Source: Xenophilus sp. Marseille-Q4582 (lineage in GTDB: Bacteria; Pseudomonadota; Gammaproteobacteria; Burkholderiales; Burkholderiaceae_C). Taken from it: a stretch of DNA of 64,000 bases. The notes beneath the pieces were generated by a model that saw nothing but the letters and a program-made list of their open reading frames with translations, did not search any database and had not been told where the DNA came from. The stretch covers positions 62,001 to 126,000 of the forward strand of contig NZ_CAKAKO010000008.1 in assembly GCF_916700565.1 (NCBI RefSeq), read 5' to 3'. Both the position numbers and the translations under genes were made by a program. Shown here piece by piece: positions 26,081 through 35,923 of this stretch (within the stretch, counting starts at the first letter, position 1; the number at the start of each line of letters is the position of its first letter).

Positions 26081-28288
26081 TCAGGGAATGTAGTTCAGCG
26101 TCTCCGGCAACGGCAGATCGATCGGCGTCTCGAACAAGGGCCCGGCGCCATCCGGATCGACGACGGTCGAACCCTGGCTGGCAAAAAAGGTGGCGAGCTG
26201 GTCTTGCGCCGCAATCGCAAAATTCCGGGTGTTGGCGCCACCGATCGCCGTCAGGAAGCCATGCGGATCCTTGGGAAGGCTAGCGTCCTGCGCATACACC
26301 AGGTCATATTGATAGAAGGTTTGCCGATCGGCCAGGTCGCCGGCGCGCAGGATGGCGGTCGACGTCGGGTTGGGCGATTGCTGGTCACCCTTGGCGTTCT
26401 GCAGGATCACCGGCCGCACGCGGACGCCCGGCAACGGCTGCTTGCGCAGCAGCGGCGCGTAGCTGACGTTATTGCCGGACTGGCCGACCCACTCGCCGCG
26501 GTCGAACATCTGCGCGATGGCAGTTGCACCGGGCACGTTGTTCACGAGGACCGGTTGGTTGCGCAAGGGGATGCTCTCCTCGAAGCGGAGGTTGTTCGGC
26601 GGTGCAACCCCTGGCGCGGGCGGAAGATTGATGAGCGAAGGCGTGCGCGCGGCGAGGTCTGTGCCGCGGGACGCGATGCGGAACCCGCCGAGGCGCGTGG
26701 TCTCGAACAGCGAGCCGCCGGCCACGTTCAGCACCGATGCCTGGATAGCGGGCTCCAGCGCGACGAACGAGCCCCCGTAGATTCCGCCCCAGGACTGTCC
26801 GGCGTAGTAGATGCGCCGGGCGTCGAGGTCCGCGCTTCCGTCGCCGTCCACGTCCACGCCCGCCCGGATCTGCCGCACGAGATGGAACAGGTCGGCCACC
26901 GTCTGCCGGATGCCGTCGCGCGAGCCGATCATCGAGAGGTAGGGCGGTTTGGCCGAGGCCCCCTCCGTCCCGCCGAAAGTTCCGTCGCCGTTGACGTCTT
27001 CGGAACGCCCGCCCGCCGGGACCACCACGGTCCGACCGGCCGCGTTGGTGACCTCCAGGGTTCCCAGCGGACCGCCGCCATGGCCCATACCGTTGATGGC
27101 GACCGTCGCGATGCCCTTGGCCGCGAGGCTGGATGCGACATTCCACGCACCGTTGTTCATGGATCCGCCGAAGCCGTGGCCGAAAATCATCACCGGCCAT
27201 CCGCCCGCCGGGCGCGGGCCGGTCGGGAGGAAGACCTGCACGACCACGTCATGGGTCGAGAAAGGCTGCGGCACGCCTTCGAGCGTCGCCACGCCCGGGA
27301 TGTAATAGTCGGTGTTGAGATAGCGCTGCGCCTGGTAGCGTCCGTAGGCGACTTGGCCAACCACGGCGCCTCGCAAGTCGAGGTCCGCGAGCGAGAGGGT
27401 CGACGCGGCAAACGTCGGCAGCCCGGTGGTCTGCCGCTGCAGCCGAATGCTTGCCAGCGAAGCGCGATCGAACAGGGCACGGACTGGCGCGCCCGCTTGC
27501 GTGCCGATCATGAAATCCACGGCAGCCGCTGGCGTGCTCGCCTGCACCGCTTGTTGGATGCGGGTCAGCTCGATCGTGGAACTGCGCGTGGTGAACAGGC
27601 TGGCCGCGATGAGGTTCTCGCCGGGTGGAACGACGTTCATTGCTTCGGCCAGCGCGGTGGCGTAGGCGGTGCCATCGGGACCCGAGGCCTTACCCGTCGC
27701 CGCATTGTGCCAAGCGCCCCGGGAAAGGCGACGCCCTTGCAGGTCGCGGATCCCATCGGTCACCACGAGCAGGTAGCGGGCGTGCTCCGCCAGCAGTTGG
27801 TCGCTCTCTACGAAGATGGTTTTCGTCGCAGAATCCCACGTCGCCTGGTTGATTCCTACTCGCTGACCACGCGCGGCGCCGGTTTGCGCATCACCCACCT
27901 GCAGCAGGTAAACGGTGTCGGTTGTGATCGTGGCGGGATCGATGTCGCCGGTGAAGGGGATCGAGATGCGCGGTTGCGTATTGAACCCGTCGAGCGTGTT
28001 GATCAGGCTCAGGTCCGCGCAGTCGCTCACGCGCACACTGCAGTCAGGAAGCGGCAGCGCAATCCGCCGAGCCGTGTACTGGGTGGTGTCGGAGACGGTG
28101 AAGCGGTCCGACGGGAACGGCGTAGCGTCCACGCTGGAGGTACTGAGCTGGACGCTCACGTCCGAAAGCTCCTCGCCGCCGGAGCACCCGACGGCGAGAA
28201 CCGAACATGCGGCCAGCGCCGAGAGGAAAGCTGCGGACCGCGGGAAACGGCCTGCGTTGGAGTCGGGGAAGGGGCGAGGGATGCGCAT
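26081..28288 (-). CDS. Lipase-like alpha/beta-hydrolase lipoprotein
   Basis: A 735-residue exported protein. A signal peptide ends in a lipobox (SVLAVGC, Cys at about residue 34), so the protein is probably anchored in the outer membrane or periplasm. An N-terminal bacterial-lipase domain (VDATPFPSDRFTV; DPATITTDTVYLLQV, Ig-like fold) precedes an alpha/beta-hydrolase domain with MIFGHGFGGSMN and a nucleophile elbow YAGQSWGGIYGG (Ser). AGGAGA precedes ATG 28288. It resembles extracellular lipases/virulence-factor lipases and mlr7013-type hydrolases. The substrate is not known. It lies next to the attachment site on the chromosome side. Confidence 0.78.
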   Translation of the reverse strand: MRIPRPFPDSNAGRFPRSAAFLSALAACSVLAVGCSGGEELSDVSVQLSTSSVDATPFPSDRFTVSDTTQYTARRIALPLPDCSVRVSDCADLSLINTLDGFNTQPRISIPFTGDIDPATITTDTVYLLQVGDAQTGAARGQRVGINQATWDSATKTIFVESDQLLAEHARYLLVVTDGIRDLQGRRLSRGAWHNAATGKASGPDGTAYATALAEAMNVVPPGENLIAASLFTTRSSTIELTRIQQAVQASTPAAAVDFMIGTQAGAPVRALFDRASLASIRLQRQTTGLPTFAASTLSLADLDLRGAVVGQVAYGRYQAQRYLNTDYYIPGVATLEGVPQPFSTHDVVVQVFLPTGPRPAGGWPVMIFGHGFGGSMNNGAWNVASSLAAKGIATVAINGMGHGGGPLGTLEVTNAAGRTVVVPAGGRSEDVNGDGTFGGTEGASAKPPYLSMIGSRDGIRQTVADLFHLVRQIRAGVDVDGDGSADLDARRIYYAGQSWGGIYGGSFVALEPAIQASVLNVAGGSLFETTRLGGFRIASRGTDLAARTPSLINLPPAPGVAPPNNLRFEESIPLRNQPVLVNNVPGATAIAQMFDRGEWVGQSGNNVSYAPLLRKQPLPGVRVRPVILQNAKGDQQSPNPTSTAILRAGDLADRQTFYQYDLVYAQDASLPKDPHGFLTAIGGANTRNFAIAAQDQLATFFASQGSTVVDPDGAGPLFETPIDLPLPETLNYIP

Positions 28289-28520
28289 GTTGTCTCCTGT
28301 TGGATTGGCTTCTTGCCTTCATGCACACCAGCAACGCGCCAGGCCGCATGAAGGCAGATCCGGACGATATCGAGCCGTCGAGCCTGCGCACTATCGGTCC
28401 GTGCAAAGTTGGTTTCAAGGATGGAGACTTGGAACTGGTCTGCGTTCTTGCCCACGCGGAAGCTCACGAAAAACGTTCCGCCGCGACAAGTCCAGCAGTC
28501 TCGACCTGCGAGCTTTCTCA

Positions 28521-28554
28521 AGGTAAAAGCGCCGCAAATGCGGCGCTTTTACCT
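28521..28554. terminator. Bidirectional hairpin terminator
   Basis: A perfect 15-bp stem (AGGTAAAAGCGCCGC and its complement) with an AAAT loop, 18 bp after the stop of the receptor gene on the minus strand. The A-rich and T-rich sides are symmetrical. Confidence 0.8.
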
Positions 28555-28571
28555 GCTTGCGTCCGCGGGCC

Positions 28572-29531
28572 CTACCGCCCCTGCTTCGGCAGGTTCAGGC
28601 TCTGCAGCACCGGCAGCCAGCGATCCGCCTCGACCTGGATGAATTTCGCCAACTGTTCCGGCGTTCCACCCCGCGGCTCCATGCCGATGGCCTGGGCCTT
28701 CTCCACGAACTGGGGGTCGGCGATCACGTCGTTCACGGCCCGGTTCAGCCGCTGGATTACATCCTTTGGCGTGGCCGCGGGGACTGACAGCGAATACCAC
28801 AGGGTGGCCTCGAGGTCGAAGCCCTGCTCCTTGAAGGTGAGCGCTTCCGGCACCTGCGGCATGCGCTTGCTGTCCATCACGCCCAGCACGCGCAGCCTGC
28901 CGCTGCGGATGTGCGGCAGCGAGCCGGTGATCGAGGTGCCGTGGATGTCGATGTTGCCGCCCAGCAGGGCCTGCACCGCCGGCGAGTCGCCGCTGAAGGG
29001 GATGTGCGTGGTGCTGATGCCCAGCGACTTTTCGAAGCTCATGGGTGCCAGGTTGGTCAGGATGGCCGCGCCGGGGGAACCCCGGTTGATCTTGCCCGGG
29101 TTCTTCTTGGCGTACTCCACCATCTCCTTGATGTTCTTGTACGGCAGGTCGGTGCGGCCGACGATGATCGCCGGCTGGTAGGCGATCTGCGACACCGGCG
29201 CGAAGTCCTTCTGCGGGTCGTAGGGCAGCTTGTCATACAGCACCGTGTTGTTCGCCAGCGTGCCCAGCGAGGACACCAGCACCGTCAGCCCGTCAGGCTG
29301 CGAGCGCGCCACGTAGTCGGCGGCGACGATGCCGCTGGCGCCGGGCCTGTTCTCCACGATGGTCTGCATGCCGCGCTTGGTCAGCTCCGCCGCGAGCAGG
29401 CGCACGTACTGGTCAGTACCGCCACCGGCGTTGAAGGGAACGACGATGCGGGTTGCCTGCTGCGCCTGGGCACTGCCGAGGGCGGCACAGAGGCCGAGCA
29501 GCATTCCTGAAAAGATCCTGCGAGAAATCAC
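28572..29531 (-). CDS. Tripartite tricarboxylate transporter receptor (TctC/Bug family)
   Basis: A 319-residue periplasmic binding protein. Signal peptide: MISRRIFSGMLLGLCAALGSAQA. Bug-family hallmarks follow: IVVPFNAGGGTDQYVRLLA, ENRPGASGIVAADYVA, and KNPGKINRGSPG in the second lobe. The family binds carboxylates or amides for the TTT transporter or for signalling. No tctA/tctB lies nearby, as is common for the many orphan Bug genes of Comamonadaceae. It is divergent from the DUF1254 gene. Confidence 0.9.
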   Translation of the reverse strand: MISRRIFSGMLLGLCAALGSAQAQQATRIVVPFNAGGGTDQYVRLLAAELTKRGMQTIVENRPGASGIVAADYVARSQPDGLTVLVSSLGTLANNTVLYDKLPYDPQKDFAPVSQIAYQPAIIVGRTDLPYKNIKEMVEYAKKNPGKINRGSPGAAILTNLAPMSFEKSLGISTTHIPFSGDSPAVQALLGGNIDIHGTSITGSLPHIRSGRLRVLGVMDSKRMPQVPEALTFKEQGFDLEATLWYSLSVPAATPKDVIQRLNRAVNDVIADPQFVEKAQAIGMEPRGGTPEQLAKFIQVEADRWLPVLQSLNLPKQGR

Positions 29532-29734
29532 CTTTGTCTCCTTGCCCTCTGGTGGGCCTGTGCCTGTGGAAGTGATGCGCCGAACGCGGCGGATGATCGG
29601 CGTGTGGAAGTCAGTCTAGTAGCGGCCCCGGCGACGCGACCTGCAAGGTATGAAAAGCTGGTTTCCATGCCGTGCACGGGCACGCGGGCGAGGCGGGGCC
29701 ACGATGGACGGCCTGATTGCAGCGATCCCGCCCC

Positions 29735-31024
29735 ATGCACACCGCACCCGAAACCCCTTCTTCGCGCCAGGCCCTCTGGGCCATGTACACCGCGGTCCCG
29801 GCCGTGGTTGCGGGTTATCCCTTGCTCGAGGCTTTGCAGGCCTGCCGGCGCCAGGCCATGGCCGCCGAGCCCGGCCCCGGTCGCGCGCCGTTCAACCGGA
29901 TCGCGCACAGCACCCGCACCTGGATGCACGGCGACCGCGATTTCAACACGCCCACCGTCGACCTTCTGTACAGCAACGCCTGGATCGACCTGCGGCAGGG
30001 CCCGGTCGTGCTGGAGATTCCGGCGCGCAGCCGCTTCTTCGTCGTACAACTGCTGGATGTCCACACCGAGAACTTCTTCAACCTCGGCACGCGCAATGTC
30101 CCTGCCGGGGGGGCCCGCTACGCGCTGCTGCCGCCGGGCGCGCCCGCCTCGCTGGCGCCCGCGGGAACGCAGGCCGTGCCATGTCCCTCCGCCCTGGTCT
30201 GGCTGCTCGGGCGGGTGATCGTCGATGGCGCGATGGACCTGTCGGCGGCCCGCGCGGTGCAGGAGGGTTTCGTGCTGCACGGGACCGCCGTGGGGAGCCC
30301 TTTCCCTTGCCTGGGGCAATGGACCGACACGGGCGATGCTGCGCTCGACTTCTTCGCCAACCTCAGCCGCGCCCTGCAGGATTTCCCGCCGCCGGCTGCG
30401 CTGCGCGCACCCCTTGAAATGCTCTCGGGCCTGCTGCCGCCGGGCGCGTCTCCGTCCGGGCTGCGCCCCCTGGTCGTGGACGGGCTGCGGGGCGCCTGGC
30501 GCGAAGCCATGGCATTGATCGAAGCCCATACGCATGCGGCATCGCGCGCCCCTTGGCGCTTCTCGACCCGGCTCGGGCGCTTCGGCCAGGACCACATGCT
30601 GCGCGCAGCCACCGCCTGGAAGGGCATAGGCGCGCTGGCCGCCGACGAGGCGATCTATGCCGCCGCCGACTACGACCAGCACGGCGACCTGCTGCATGGA
30701 CAGCACACGTTCCGCATCCGCTTCACCGACGGCGGCGACCTGCCGGCGGATGCCTTCTGGTCCATCACGCTGTACGGCGAAGATCGCTTCCTGCCTGCCG
30801 TTGCGCCGCAGCGCCATGCGCTCGGCAGCCGCAGCGGCCTGGTGAAGGACGCCGACGGCAGCCTGAGCCTGCACATGGGCCAGCGGCCACCGGCGGGAGG
30901 ACCCCAGTCCAACTGGCTGCCGGCGCCCGACGCCCCGTTCTACCTGGTGCTGCGCCTGTACCACCCGCAAGCGCGCCTGCTGGAAGGCCGCTACGCTTTT
31001 CCCGCGGTGGAACGGCTGGACTGA
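29735..31024 (+). CDS. DUF1254/DUF1214 domain protein
   Basis: A 429-residue protein with DUF1254 (residues about 35-165: NRIAHSTRTWMHGDRDFNTP and VLEIPARSRFFVVQLLDVHTENFFNLG) and C-terminal DUF1214 (about 300-420: WSITLYGEDRFLPAVAPQRH, then PDAPFYLVLRLYHPQARLL). The function of the family is unknown; members occur beside catabolic and transport genes. No clear signal peptide is seen with the chosen start (MHTAPETPSSRQALW); an in-frame ATG lies 18 bp upstream. It ends 7 bp from the end of the convergent CoA transferase. Confidence 0.82.
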   Translation: MHTAPETPSSRQALWAMYTAVPAVVAGYPLLEALQACRRQAMAAEPGPGRAPFNRIAHSTRTWMHGDRDFNTPTVDLLYSNAWIDLRQGPVVLEIPARSRFFVVQLLDVHTENFFNLGTRNVPAGGARYALLPPGAPASLAPAGTQAVPCPSALVWLLGRVIVDGAMDLSAARAVQEGFVLHGTAVGSPFPCLGQWTDTGDAALDFFANLSRALQDFPPPAALRAPLEMLSGLLPPGASPSGLRPLVVDGLRGAWREAMALIEAHTHAASRAPWRFSTRLGRFGQDHMLRAATAWKGIGALAADEAIYAAADYDQHGDLLHGQHTFRIRFTDGGDLPADAFWSITLYGEDRFLPAVAPQRHALGSRSGLVKDADGSLSLHMGQRPPAGGPQSNWLPAPDAPFYLVLRLYHPQARLLEGRYAFPAVERLD

Positions 31025-31031
31025 AGAGCCC

Positions 31032-32258
31032 CTACGCTGGCACCGCCCTGGTCGCTTCCATCTTCACCACTCCCTGCTCGCGCAGCATCGCGATCTCCTC
31101 GCTGCTGAAGCCTGCCTCGCGCAGCACCTCCGCGGTATGCGCGCCATGTCCCGGCGCCGCCTGCGTCGCCTGCCGCGGTGTGTCGCACAGCGCGTACGGC
31201 AGGCCGAAGGTGGTGTAGCCCGCCTGGCTGCCGTTGGTCGCGGCCTCCACCACCATGCCGCTGGCGCGGAAGTCTTCGCCCGCGAGCACGTCGGCGTAGC
31301 TGCGCACCACGCCCACCACGATGTTGTTGCGCGTCAGCAGCTCCACGCACTCGCGCGTGCCTAGCCGAGCCAGCTGCGCGCCCACCGCCTCCTTCATCGC
31401 CGGACGATTGGCCACCCGCAGTTCGTTCGTGGCAAAGCGCGGGTCGCCACCCAGCTCCGGTGCGCCTATGGTCTCGCACAGCCGCAGCCAGTGCGCCTGC
31501 ACGTAAGCCGACACCACCACCATGCCGTCGCGCGTGCGGAAGATGTCCGCCGCCGGCGCCGCCATCGGCTGGCCGTCGCCGCTGCGCGTCGGCTCCACGC
31601 CGCGCACCAGGTAGTCGCTGAAGTTCGGCAGCTGCAGGTTCAGCGCCACTTCCAGCAGCGAGATGCGGATGGTCTCGCCGAGACCGGTGCGCTCGCGCCG
31701 GAACAGCGCGGCCAGCACCGCCTGGGCCGCCACCTGCACGGTTGCCGTGTCGACGATGGTCACGCCGACCTTCTGCGGCAGTCCCTCCGGCTCGCCGGTG
31801 ACGGACATGAGGCCGCTCTCGGCCTGGGCGGCGATGTCGTAGCCGGGCCGGTCGCGCGAGGCAGCGGCAGCCGGAAAACCGGTGATCGCGACATAGACCA
31901 GGCCGGGTTGCACGGCGCGCAGCGTGTCCGCACCCAGGCCCAGGGCCTCGGCGGCGCCCGGTCGAAGGTTCTGCACCAGCACGTCGGCGCGCGCGACCAG
32001 GCGCCGGGCGATCTCCAGCCCGCGCGGCTGGCGCAAATCCAGCGCGATGGATTTCTTGCCGCGGTTGTAGGCACGCAGCATGGCGTGGCCGAAGTGCCCG
32101 GTGTGGCGGGCGGCATCGCCTTCCAGCGACTCGATCTTCACCACCTCGGCGCCCAGGTCGCCCAGTGTCATGGCGGTGCCCGGACCGGCGATGTAGTTGC
32201 CGAGTTCGACGACGCGCAGGCCCTGCAGGGGCGGCAAGGGGGTGGACTGTGTGTTCAT
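31032..32258 (-). CDS. CaiB/BaiF family III CoA-transferase
   Basis: A 408-residue class III CoA transferase, which moves CoA between acyl-CoA and a free acid. Family features: LQGLRVVELGNYIAGPGTAM at the N-terminus, the conserved LGDLGAEVVKIES, DLRQPRGLEIARRLVARADV, and VAITGFP. The catalytic Asp is usually in the segment following PGYD, present here as RPGYDIAAQAESGL. ATG 32258 (MNTQSTPLPPLQG) gives the normal length; the frame is open further upstream but reads as non-coding. Substrate unknown. It is divergent from the SMP-30 gene. Confidence 0.88.
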   Translation of the reverse strand: MNTQSTPLPPLQGLRVVELGNYIAGPGTAMTLGDLGAEVVKIESLEGDAARHTGHFGHAMLRAYNRGKKSIALDLRQPRGLEIARRLVARADVLVQNLRPGAAEALGLGADTLRAVQPGLVYVAITGFPAAAASRDRPGYDIAAQAESGLMSVTGEPEGLPQKVGVTIVDTATVQVAAQAVLAALFRRERTGLGETIRISLLEVALNLQLPNFSDYLVRGVEPTRSGDGQPMAAPAADIFRTRDGMVVVSAYVQAHWLRLCETIGAPELGGDPRFATNELRVANRPAMKEAVGAQLARLGTRECVELLTRNNIVVGVVRSYADVLAGEDFRASGMVVEAATNGSQAGYTTFGLPYALCDTPRQATQAAPGHGAHTAEVLREAGFSSEEIAMLREQGVVKMEATRAVPA

Positions 32259-32364
32259 CTGCGGGACTCTAGGAGTGGCTGCCCGGCGCGGCGCGCGCAG
32301 CGCTGCAAAGCAGCTTTGCGTCCCGCGCAGCCGCCGGCCTCCGCGGCGTCGCGACACTCGGGGC

Positions 32365-33009
32365 ATGGACATACGGCGGCTGGGACACACGACCGACCTG
32401 CTGGGCGAAAGCCCCTGCTGGGACGCACGGGCCCAGGCCCTGTGCTGGGTGGATTCCCTGGCCGGCACCCTGCGGCGCGCCTGGCCGGCCACAGGCCGCG
32501 AAGAAGCGCACGCGCTGCCACCGCCGGTCGGCTCCATTGCGCCGTGCGCCAGCGGCGCGGTGGTCGCCGCGCTGAGGAACAGCTTCGTGCGCTACGACTT
32601 CACGACCGGTGCCGTGGAGCCGCTCGCCCGCATCCCGGTGGACCACCCGAACGTGCGCCTCAACGACGGGAAGTGCGATCCCTGGGGCAACTTCCTGGCG
32701 GGCACCATGCACATCCACCGCCAGCCCGGCGAGCCCCTGTTGGGTGGCCTCTACCGGCTGCGCCCGGACCGCACGGTCGAACGGCTGGCGGACGACATCG
32801 CCTTCACCAACGGCCCCTGCTTCAGCCCCGACGGCACCACGCTCTACGTGGCGGACACAGTGGTGCGGACGATCTGGGCCTACGACTATGCGCCGCAAGG
32901 GCCGCTGCGCCACCGCCGTGCCTTTGCCCTGACCGAAGCGCTGGGCTCCGGCCCGGACGGCGCCACCGTCGATGCCGAAGGTTGCGTCTGGACGGGGGGT
33001 CTCCTCGTT
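32365..33009 (+). pseudogene. SMP-30/gluconolactonase-family protein, 3' end removed by IS21
   Basis: The first 215 residues of a six-bladed propeller lactonase: LGESPCWDARAQALCWVDSL with the metal-ligand Glu, VRLNDGKCDPWGNFLAGTM with the Asn/Asp ligands, and FTNGPCFSPDGTTLYVADT. The frame meets the left end of IS21 copy 3 at 33010, after GPDGATVDAEGCVW, where the metal-binding Asp and the last blades should follow. The protein is probably inactive. Its missing end is not elsewhere in the window. Confidence 0.85.
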
Positions 33010-33960
33010 TGTTGATTCATTTCCAAAGCTGGGCCATTTCGGGACGCATTCACGTTGAAATTTGAGCCACGTTGCCGCTCTATCCTGCTGAATTTTTCAG
33101 CACGGGGGAGCAGGAGTGATCAACGTGAGCACATTGAGCAAGTTACGCCGCCTCGTGCTGAGGCAGGACGTGTCGGTGCGCGAGGCCAGCCGGCGCCTGG
33201 GCATCTCGCGCAACACAGCCACCAAGTGGCTCAAAGACGGGCAGATGGCCGAACCCCGATACCCGCAGCGGGTGTCGGGCCCCAGCATCCTGGATCCGTA
33301 CAAGGAGCAGTTGAGCCAATGGCTCAAGGCCGATAGCCATCGCAGCAAACGCGATCGACGCGGGATCAAGGCCATGTTTGAGGCGCTGCGCGCGCAGGGC
33401 TACAGCGGCAGCCGAGGGCCGGTCTACGCCTTTGCCCAGCGCTGGCAGCAAGAGCAAGGCAACGCTGCGCGTGGTGCGGGGTTCGTGCCGCTGAGCTTCG
33501 AGTTGGGCGAGGCGTTCCAGTTCGACTGGAGCTGCGAGTACCTGTTCATCGGCGGGCTGCGCCGCCGCCTGGAAGTGGCACACACCAAGCTGGCGGCCAG
33601 TCGCGCCTTCTGCCTGGTGGCGTACTACAGCCAAGCGCACGAGATGCTGTTCGATGCGCACGCACGGGCGTTCGCCCTCTTCGGTGGCGTGCCCCGGCGG
33701 GGCATCTACGACAACATGAAGACCGCTGTGGACAAGGTCGGCCATGGCAAACAGCGCAGCGTCAATGCACGCTTCGAGGCGATGACCGGGCACTACCTGT
33801 TCGAGCCGGAGTTCTGCAACCGGGCCGCCGGCTGGGAGAAGGGGGTCGTGGAGAAGAACGTTCAGGATCGGCGCAAGGACATCTGGCGTGAGGCCAGCGA
33901 GCGGCGCTGGGGGACGCTTGGTGAACTCAATGACCTTGCCTCGTTTTCACGTACATCAAG

Positions 33961-34824
33961 TCATGCAGCCAAGCTGGTGCTCTCCCAGATCACCGGGGGC
34001 AGGAAGCCGTTAGCCGAGTGCAAGCGCTGGCGGTTGTACCAGCCCTCGATCCAGTCGACGATGTCCAGCCTGGCCTGCGCCCGCGTGTCGTAGCGTACCT
34101 GGTAGATGCGCTCGACCTTCAGCGTCTTGAAGAAGCTTTCCATCGGCGCGTTGTCCCAAGCGTTGGCCTTCCTGCTCATGGACATCGTGATGCCCAACTC
34201 GGCGACCAGCGCCCGGTAGCGTCCGCTCGCATATTGCGCCCCACGGTCGCTATGTACCAGCAGGCCCTTGGGCGGCTTGCGCTGCCACCAGGACGACTTC
34301 AAGGCAGTACACACCAGCGTGGCGTCGATGGTCTCGGACATCGACCAGCCCACGATCCGCCGGCCAGCCAGGTCCATCACCGCCGCCAGATACAGCCAGC
34401 CCTCGCCGGTGGCCACATACGTTATGTCTGCCACCCACGCCTGATCAGACTGCCAGCCGTCGAAGCGCCGATCCAGCAGATTCGCCGCCACCGGCAGGCA
34501 ATGTGCTGAGTCGGTGGTCACCACGAACGGCCTTCTGTACACCGGGCGCAGGCCCTGGCGCCGCAGGCTCTTGCGCACTCGCTCGGCGCTGACGACTTCG
34601 CCCTGCTGGCGCAGCTTGTGGACGATCCGAGGGCGGCCATAGCTTCGGCGGCTTGCATCGTGGATGGCCGCCACCTTTGCGTCCAAAGCTTGGTTCGCGA
34701 GTGTGCCGGCACTGGGCGGGCGCACGCGCCATTGGCAGTAGCCGCTGCGGGACACCTGCAGCACGCGGCACAGCCGGCTGACGGTGTACTGGTCGCGATG
34801 CTCATCGATCCAGGCGTACTTCAT
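33961..34824 (-). CDS. IS3-family transposase OrfB
   Basis: A 287-residue integrase-fold transposase. An N-terminal HTH_21 region (SRSGYCQWRVRPPS; SYGRPRIVHKLRQQG) precedes the rve core with Asp in WVADITYVATGEGWLYLAAV, Asp in VHSDRGAQYAS and Glu in AWDNAPMESFFKTLK. The start overlaps the OrfA stop (ATGA), and a frameshift from OrfA probably makes the fused active enzyme. It is intact. Confidence 0.93.
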   Translation of the reverse strand: MKYAWIDEHRDQYTVSRLCRVLQVSRSGYCQWRVRPPSAGTLANQALDAKVAAIHDASRRSYGRPRIVHKLRQQGEVVSAERVRKSLRRQGLRPVYRRPFVVTTDSAHCLPVAANLLDRRFDGWQSDQAWVADITYVATGEGWLYLAAVMDLAGRRIVGWSMSETIDATLVCTALKSSWWQRKPPKGLLVHSDRGAQYASGRYRALVAELGITMSMSRKANAWDNAPMESFFKTLKVERIYQVRYDTRAQARLDIVDWIEGWYNRQRLHSANGFLPPVIWESTSLAA

Positions 34825-35144
34825 CGCGACCCCCTGGCGAAGTACGCCGTCGCTTTTCGAAGGACTTCCACGTCCAGCTTCGCGTCGGCCAACTCTCTGC
34901 GCAGGCGGCTGTTCTCTGCCTCCAGTTCGCTCACCGGGCGCCGAGTGGGCCCCTCACTGGGCGGCACAGCCGCGCCGCCAGAGCCGGCCGCTGCAATGCC
35001 CTTTCTGGACCAATTGCCCAACGTCGCCACCGGCACCCCAAGACGTCGCGCGGCCTCGTGCCCGCCGACCGACGCCGCAAGCCTGATAGCCTCGGCCTTG
35101 AATTCCTGTGTGTACTGCCTCTTGGGCAGCCTGCCTTCTTTCAT
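34821..35144 (-). CDS. IS3-family transposase OrfA
   Basis: A 107-residue DNA-binding protein with an HTH_Tnp_1 motif (YTQEFKAEAIRLAASVGGHE, then AARRLGVPVATLGNW) and a C-terminal leucine zipper (ELEAENSRLRRELADAKLDV). ATG 35144 (MKEGRLPKRQYT) is chosen; the frame is open to 35174. An A-rich stretch before the stop (revcomp CGAAAAG) could be the frameshift site producing OrfAB. Confidence 0.88.
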   Translation of the reverse strand: MKEGRLPKRQYTQEFKAEAIRLAASVGGHEAARRLGVPVATLGNWSRKGIAAAGSGGAAVPPSEGPTRRPVSELEAENSRLRRELADAKLDVEVLRKATAYFARGSR

Positions 35145-35923
35145 CTCGATTCTCCGTACCTTTGAAGTTTCCAACTTCTTGCTGTACGTGAAATCGAGGC
35201 AAGGTCACAACGACTGGTTGCAGCAGGCCTGCGTGAAGGCCTGGGCTGAGATGAGTCACCCGGAATGGACTCAGCTCACGGTGGCCGATGTCTGGCAGGA
35301 CGAACGTGCTCGTCTCATGCCCAACCCCCGTGCGTTTGATGGCTACGTGGAGCAGCCGGTACGGGTCTCTGCGACCGCACTGATCCACTTCCAGCGCAAC
35401 CGCTACAGCGTGCCGTGTGAATGGATTCATGCGGTGGTCAGTCTGCGGGCCTACGCGGATGGCCTGCTGGTGGTCGGGCCCGATGGGCGACAGGTGCGCC
35501 TGGCGCGCAGCTTCGAACGTGATCAGACGCTCTACGACTGGATGCATTACATCGCGCTCATCGAGCGAAAGCCCGGCGCGCTGCGCAACGGCGCGCCCTT
35601 CAAGACCATGCCCGAGCCACTGCAGGAAATGCAGCGCCAGTTGCTGCGCCACAGCGGTGGCGACAGGGTGATGGCGCAGGTGCTCATGGGGGTGAGCCTG
35701 CATGGACTGGAGGCCGTGGTGGTGGCGGTAGAGCTGGCGCTGCAGTCCGGGCGGGTGAGTGCCGAGCACGTGCTCAACGTGCTCTCGCGTCTGAAGGAGC
35801 AGCGCGTGCCCGAGCCACCGGTGGCCACGATGCTCAAGCTCAACACGCCGCCACTGGCCAACCTGCAGCGCTACGACGCACTGCGCAACGTCCAGCCTCA
35901 TGAGGCATCACCGGAGTCCGACC

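Larger units (their letters stand above)
33931..35207 (-). mobile_element. IS3-family element in istA
   Basis: A 1277-bp element with TGACCTTGCCTCG inverted ends, CAA duplicated on both sides (33928-33930, 35208-35210) and two overlapping transposase frames. Confidence 0.92.

Noticed and set aside
25895..28351. 818-codon plus-strand frame opposite the lipase-like gene
   Set aside because: It runs through the tRNA-Thr end and the terminator, is Arg/Gly-rich, and has no recognisable domain; the minus-strand lipoprotein gene has a signal peptide, lipobox and catalytic motif.
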